Shown here one piece after another: positions 61,334-64,000 of a stretch of DNA of 64,000 bases; position 1 is the stretch's first letter; every line of letters starts with the position of its first letter. The notes under the pieces were generated by a model. That model saw nothing but the letters and a program-made list of their open reading frames with translations. It searched no databases and was not told the origin of the DNA. The translations under genes were made by a program, and so were the position numbers. Origin of the DNA: DATFFO01 sp963744905 (GTDB lineage Bacteria > Actinomycetota > Acidimicrobiia > Spongiisociales > ZC4RG35); contig CAVUUV010000008.1 of the NCBI GenBank assembly GCA_963744905.1, forward strand, positions 62,001 to 126,000. The letters run 5' to 3'.

Positions 61334-61648
61334 TCAGCTGTGGACCAGGTCCGCCTGATAGGGCTGGATCATGATGCACTCGCCGGGGCACTCCTCGGCG
61401 GATTCGATGGCCAGGTCCATCTGGTCGTCGGGGATGCGGGCCAGGCCCCGGGCTCCATCCGGGCCCGAGTCGGGTCCGTCCTTGCCGTCGAAGATAATCC
61501 GGCGACCAAAGGTACTCTCCTCCTCCTTGACCACCCACAACCCGTCGTCGCGGGGTTCGAACACGTCCGGGCAGATCTCGGAGCAGATGCCATCACCGGT
61601 GCACAGGTCCTGGTCGATCCAGACCATGAGCTGGGTTTCGTCTGCCAT
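61334..61648 (-). CDS. Ferredoxin (single cluster)
   Basis: A 104-residue ferredoxin. Cluster-binding residues are LCTGDGICSEICPDVF (Asp in place of one Cys, so CxxDxxC) and ESAEECPGECIMIQP. This spacing is common in actinobacterial 3Fe-4S or 4Fe-4S ferredoxins that serve oxidoreductases or P450s. A central acidic insert (DGPDSGPDG) is present. ATG 61648 with AAAGGAC upstream is used. It lies upstream of the HMG-CoA lyase on the same strand and may feed electrons to an unknown partner. Confidence 0.88.
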   Translation of the reverse strand: MADETQLMVWIDQDLCTGDGICSEICPDVFEPRDDGLWVVKEEESTFGRRIIFDGKDGPDSGPDGARGLARIPDDQMDLAIESAEECPGECIMIQPYQADLVHS

Positions 61649-61777
61649 GAGGTCCTTTCGTTGTTTAGGTAGGGCCAACCTTATCGGCTTCAAGCCCCAA
61701 GCCCGATAGACCCATTAGAGACCAACCGATGCCGAAATGGCCACCTTCCTGGTGCGGGCCGGTCTGGCAGGCTGACC

Positions 61778-61824
61778 CTCTGTGAACGTAAACGTCGCCA
61801 AGGGGGGCGAAAGCGTTCACAGAG
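61778..61824 (+). promoter_or_regulatory. Inverted repeat upstream of hsp20
   Basis: CTCTGTGAACG (61778-61788) pairs with CGTTCACAGAG (61814-61824), perfect over 11 bp, with an inner TCGCC/GGCGA pairing, followed by TCTTTT. It could be an operator, an attenuator or an RNA thermometer; its position, about 90 nt before the Hsp20 ATG, is consistent with any of these. Confidence 0.55.
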
Positions 61825-61911
61825 TCTTTTGGCCCTGGCACTCCCCCTGCTGAAGACGGACCATCGCGATAGCCCCGGTCCGCGGGGAGGTCGACATGGA
61901 AAGGAGGCGAG

Positions 61912-62346
61912 ATGGAGACCAAGCTGTGGACGCCGCTTCTAGACCTGGAGCGTGACTTTCGGGCCATGGTGGACCGTTACTGGCCGACCGAGCCGGGCGA
62001 CCACCCCCAGTTCCGCCTGAGGACGGACATGCACCGTGAGCAGGACAAGCTGGTGGTGACAGTCGAAATCCCCGGCATCGACATCGAAAAGGATGTCGAG
62101 GTCACGGTCGAGGACGATGTTCTCACCATCAAGGGCGAGAAGCACGATGAGCGCGAGGTGAAAGAGGAAGATCACTATATGAAGGAGCGCCACTACGGCA
62201 GCTTCGAACGTAGGATCGTCCTCCCCGACGGAGTCGATCCCGACGCCGTCATCGCCACCTACGACAAGGGTGTGCTCACTGTGACCGTTCCGATCCCCGA
62301 GGTTTCAGAACCCGCCCCCAAGTCCATTCCGGTCAAAGCCGGCTGA
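61912..62346 (+). CDS. Hsp20-family small heat shock protein
   Basis: A 144-residue alpha-crystallin-type chaperone. The alpha-crystallin domain (about 35-130) has RLRTDMHREQDKLVVTVEIP, then GSFERRIVLPDGVDPDAVIA and DKGVLTVTVPIP. A C-terminal IPV (PKSIPVKAG) serves for oligomer contacts. It holds unfolding proteins. AAAGGAGGCG lies 8 nt upstream of ATG 61912. A strong inverted repeat lies in its 5' leader and a hairpin terminator follows. Confidence 0.95.
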   Translation: METKLWTPLLDLERDFRAMVDRYWPTEPGDHPQFRLRTDMHREQDKLVVTVEIPGIDIEKDVEVTVEDDVLTIKGEKHDEREVKEEDHYMKERHYGSFERRIVLPDGVDPDAVIATYDKGVLTVTVPIPEVSEPAPKSIPVKAG

Positions 62347-62375
62347 GCTACTTCGCAAGCCGGTACGTCGTCCGT

Positions 62376-62410
62376 TGAGCCGGCCCCGACCAATCGCCGG
62401 GGCCGGCTCA
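62376..62410 (+). terminator. Hairpin downstream of hsp20
   Basis: TGAGCCGGCCCC (62376-62387) and GGGGCCGGCTCA (62399-62410), perfect over 12 bp with an 11-nt loop. No strong U run follows, so Rho or pairing strength may decide termination. Confidence 0.65.
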
Positions 62411-62467
62411 GTTCAAGGGATCCGTCTGGGCCGGGCGATCTCAGGGCTCGGGGCTGTACGGGTACCG

Positions 62468-62595
62468 TCTCTCCCCCCAAGGGGGGAGTACCGCTCGCAG
62501 GGACGGGGAGGGGGGATTTTGGCCGCGCCTCGCGCGTTCGGGATCCCCCTCCGGCTCGCTCCGCTCACCACCTCCCCCTGCGGGGGAGGAGAAAG
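62468..62595. repeat. REP-like GC-rich palindromic repeat, composite copy D
   Basis: CTCTCCCCCCAAGGGGGGAG, then CGCAGGGACGGGGAGGGGGG, then CCGGCTCGCTCCGCTCACCA and CTCCCCCTGCGGGGGAGGAG. Same module order as copy B at 7 kb, so both appear to be full-length copies of one family. Confidence 0.75.
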
Positions 62596-62618
62596 CCGGG
62601 GGAACTCTCCGCGACTGG

Positions 62619-62810
62619 TCAGCTCTGTTTGTTGGCCCTGGTGACCGATCCGATTACCACTGCGAAGCCCGCCACCACCAAGGCCAGCGGCCCCACGTAG
62701 CGAAGATCGCTGACCCTGAGGGACCAGGCGCCGAGCGACTCGAAGATGAATGCGATGCCGATGGCGAGGTATATCGCTCCGGCGAACAGGGTTCCTGCAT
62801 GTAGCTTCAT
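62619..62810 (-). CDS. Small two-helix membrane protein
   Basis: A 63-residue protein with two hydrophobic segments (HAGTLFAGAIYLAIGIAFIF and YVGPLALVVAGFAVVIGSVT) separated by a short loop. Its ATG overlaps the stop of the LiaF-like gene by 4 nt, so it belongs to that envelope-stress cluster. No family is assigned. Confidence 0.65.
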   Translation of the reverse strand: MKLHAGTLFAGAIYLAIGIAFIFESLGAWSLRVSDLRYVGPLALVVAGFAVVIGSVTRANKQS

Positions 62811-63457
62811 TGCCTCACCTCTATCTGGCCGGCCACCACGTTGAGATCGAGCGTCAACCCGACGGTCGCATCGGCGAATCCGGGACTGGTATAGGTTCGA
62901 GTGACAGATAGCCCGTCTGCGGTCTCACCCAGCAGGTTGATCTGCCCGGCCTCCACCGCCGCGTCAATGCTGACCGGGACATCCGGCGGTAGCGTGATCC
63001 GCATCTGGCCGGTGCCTACCGCAACCTCGATCGTGGTCGACTGGGTGAGGGTCAGACCGCTCAAATCGAGCGTCAGATCGCCCATGGCCACGTTGTAGTC
63101 CGAAGCCAGATCGACCTGATTGGTGACCACGTACTCCCGTTGCCCGATTCCACCGTCGAAAGCGCCAGACGGCACAACGGCGGCCGCCACCACGGCGATC
63201 GTGAGGAAAACCCCGAATACGACCAGGCCACTGTGAGGTCCATCGAAGGAACCCACGATCAGGGCCAGGCCGACCACGGCCAGGATGGCGGGAAGGACGA
63301 TCGAGGCCCGGATGCTGAAAGCGTCCAGAGCAGCGAGCAGCCATATTCCTCCCGCCACGACCAGGATGGCTCCCAGCACCATCGGCCCGTACAGCCGCTT
63401 ACGCTGAGGTGACTTCACCTCTGGCGGAGAGGGGGTAGTTGTATCAAGTGCGTTCAC
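62807..63457 (-). CDS. LiaF-like/DUF4097-like membrane protein
   Basis: A 216-residue protein with about three N-terminal membrane helices (GPMVLGAILVVAGGIWLLAA, ASIVLPAILAVVGLALIVGS and VFGVFLTIAVVAAAVVPSGA) and a beta-rich C-terminal domain (DLTLDLSGLTLTQSTTIEVA, then VEAGQINLLGETADGLSV and LTLDLNVVAGQIEVRQ). This repeating pattern is seen in LiaF-type cell-wall-stress sensors. It overlaps the PspC gene by 14 nt and the small membrane protein by 4 nt. Confidence 0.75.
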   Translation of the reverse strand: MNALDTTTPSPPEVKSPQRKRLYGPMVLGAILVVAGGIWLLAALDAFSIRASIVLPAILAVVGLALIVGSFDGPHSGLVVFGVFLTIAVVAAAVVPSGAFDGGIGQREYVVTNQVDLASDYNVAMGDLTLDLSGLTLTQSTTIEVAVGTGQMRITLPPDVPVSIDAAVEAGQINLLGETADGLSVTRTYTSPGFADATVGLTLDLNVVAGQIEVRQ

Positions 63458-63866
63458 GACGACTCCCTGTGTAGAGAAGGACGAAGCCGACCACGATCAC
63501 ACCCAACGGCCACAGGATCCGATCGAACCAGGGGATGAGGGCATTGGCCAGCAGCATCAATCCGATCGCCACCAGCGCCACTCCCGCTATCACCGGTCCC
63601 TGGTCCCCTATGGTCCGCGGACCCTGGGCCAGCGTCTCATCCGGCCGCTGCTCAGGTACTACCAACCAGGAGATGAGGTAGATCAGAATGCCCGATCCGC
63701 CCCCTACGGTCAGCACCACGAAAGCCACCCGGAACCAGACCGGATCGACTCCGAAATAGATTCCCAGCCCGCCGCAGACTCCGGCGATCACACGCTCCTT
63801 CCGGCTGCGTCGCAACCGGGAGGTGGCCTGCGCCTCCGCCGGCGGGCCCGTTTCGAGATCCGTCAA
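63444..63866 (-). CDS. PspC domain membrane protein
   Basis: A 140-residue protein. The PspC domain is KERVIAGVCGGLGIYFGVDP, followed by hydrophobic VWFRVAFVVLTVGGGSGILI and LISWLVVPEQRPDE. Two more helices (VIAGVALVAIGLMLLANALI and ILWPLGVIVVGFVLLYTGSR) are near the C-terminus. It probably belongs to an envelope-stress system with the LiaF-like protein. The stop codon region overlaps the next gene. Confidence 0.88.
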   Translation of the reverse strand: MTDLETGPPAEAQATSRLRRSRKERVIAGVCGGLGIYFGVDPVWFRVAFVVLTVGGGSGILIYLISWLVVPEQRPDETLAQGPRTIGDQGPVIAGVALVAIGLMLLANALIPWFDRILWPLGVIVVGFVLLYTGSRRERT

Positions 63867-63914
63867 AAGCTGCCTCCTTGTCTGCCGCAGAGTCGCGAGC
63901 CGGGGGCCGGCCCA

Positions 63915-64000
63915 CTAGAGCCGAAAGTCCCCCTCGGACGGTTCGTTCGAATCCGATTCAGGATCCGTGGGCCTCGGCAGCCGCTTTCCGCACCGCCGAT
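63915..64000 (-). CDS. C-terminal tail of a gene running off the window
   Basis: A minus-strand frame open from the window edge to TAG at 63915-63917 ends RLPRPTDPESDSNEPSEGDF, then RL. Its acidic, polar character and its position just before the PspC cluster suggest the tail of the preceding gene in the same operon, but only 28 residues are visible, so this is a guess. Confidence 0.35.
   Translation of the reverse strand, partial: RRCGKRLPRPTDPESDSNEPSEGDFRL

Overview
The window is high-GC bacterial chromosome, most likely from an uncultured member of the Actinomycetota, perhaps near Acidimicrobiia. The placement is inferred from an F420-type luciferase-like oxidoreductase, a DUF1918 protein, PspC/LiaF-like membrane genes, the rplU-rpmA-obgE-proB and mreBCD-mrdA-rodA blocks, and the rdgB-rph-MBL order. 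No rRNA, prophage, CRISPR array or full insertion sequence was seen. Most genes are ordinary housekeeping genes, and many are coupled by 4-nt ATGA or GTGA overlaps.

Layout. 0.2-6.1 kb: DUF1918, AhpD-like and F420-type oxidoreductase genes, a ClC channel with CBS and TrkA_C domains, a sigma-70 family factor, archease. 6.3-9.3 kb: an acidic protein, then a minus-strand sulfur cassette (sulfide:quinone oxidoreductase, TusE/DsrC, DsrE2). 9.5-14.2 kb: pstS-pstC-pstA-pstB-pstB. 14.4-21.2 kb: an accessory stretch with three copies of a 168-bp MITE-like element, a broken DUF427 gene, a cupredoxin-like lipoprotein with a 'fenitrothion hydrolase'-type membrane protein, decayed fragments, a frameshifted AlbA_2 protein and tRNA-Ala. 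21.3-25.3 kb: rsfS, nadD, an M23-like protein, two tandem GAPDH genes (the first lacks the catalytic cysteine), a response regulator. 25.4-31.5 kb: VWA/MoxR pair and a Trk K+ uptake operon. 31.6-36.6 kb: proB, obgE, rpmA, rplU, RNase E/G. 36.9-45.9 kb: tdk, rodA, mrdA, mreDCB, ndk, folC, an LPXTG surface protein. 46.2-50.1 kb: clpX, clpP, tig, tRNA-His and a tandem array of tRNA-His fragments. 50.2-54.7 kb: YbaK-like deacylase, rtcB, sppA, a DHFR-like reductase. 54.8-58.8 kb: five tRNAs, an HTH gene, rdgB-rph-MBL, pdxH. 58.8-64 kb: DUF983, acyl-CoA dehydrogenase and HMG-CoA lyase (probably leucine/isovalerate catabolism), ferredoxin, Hsp20, and a PspC/LiaF-like envelope-stress cluster.

The most interesting observations are the Cys-less GAPDH paralogue beside a canonical GAPDH, the 88-bp tRNA-His-fragment array, two small families of terminal-inverted-repeat elements (168 bp x3; 167 bp plus a solo end), and dispersed GC-rich REP-like palindromes. 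Six genes, including housekeeping trkA and rdgB, are each broken by a net 1- or 2-base indel. That pattern suggests residual assembly or sequencing error rather than true decay, and should be resolved before anyone interprets these genes biologically.
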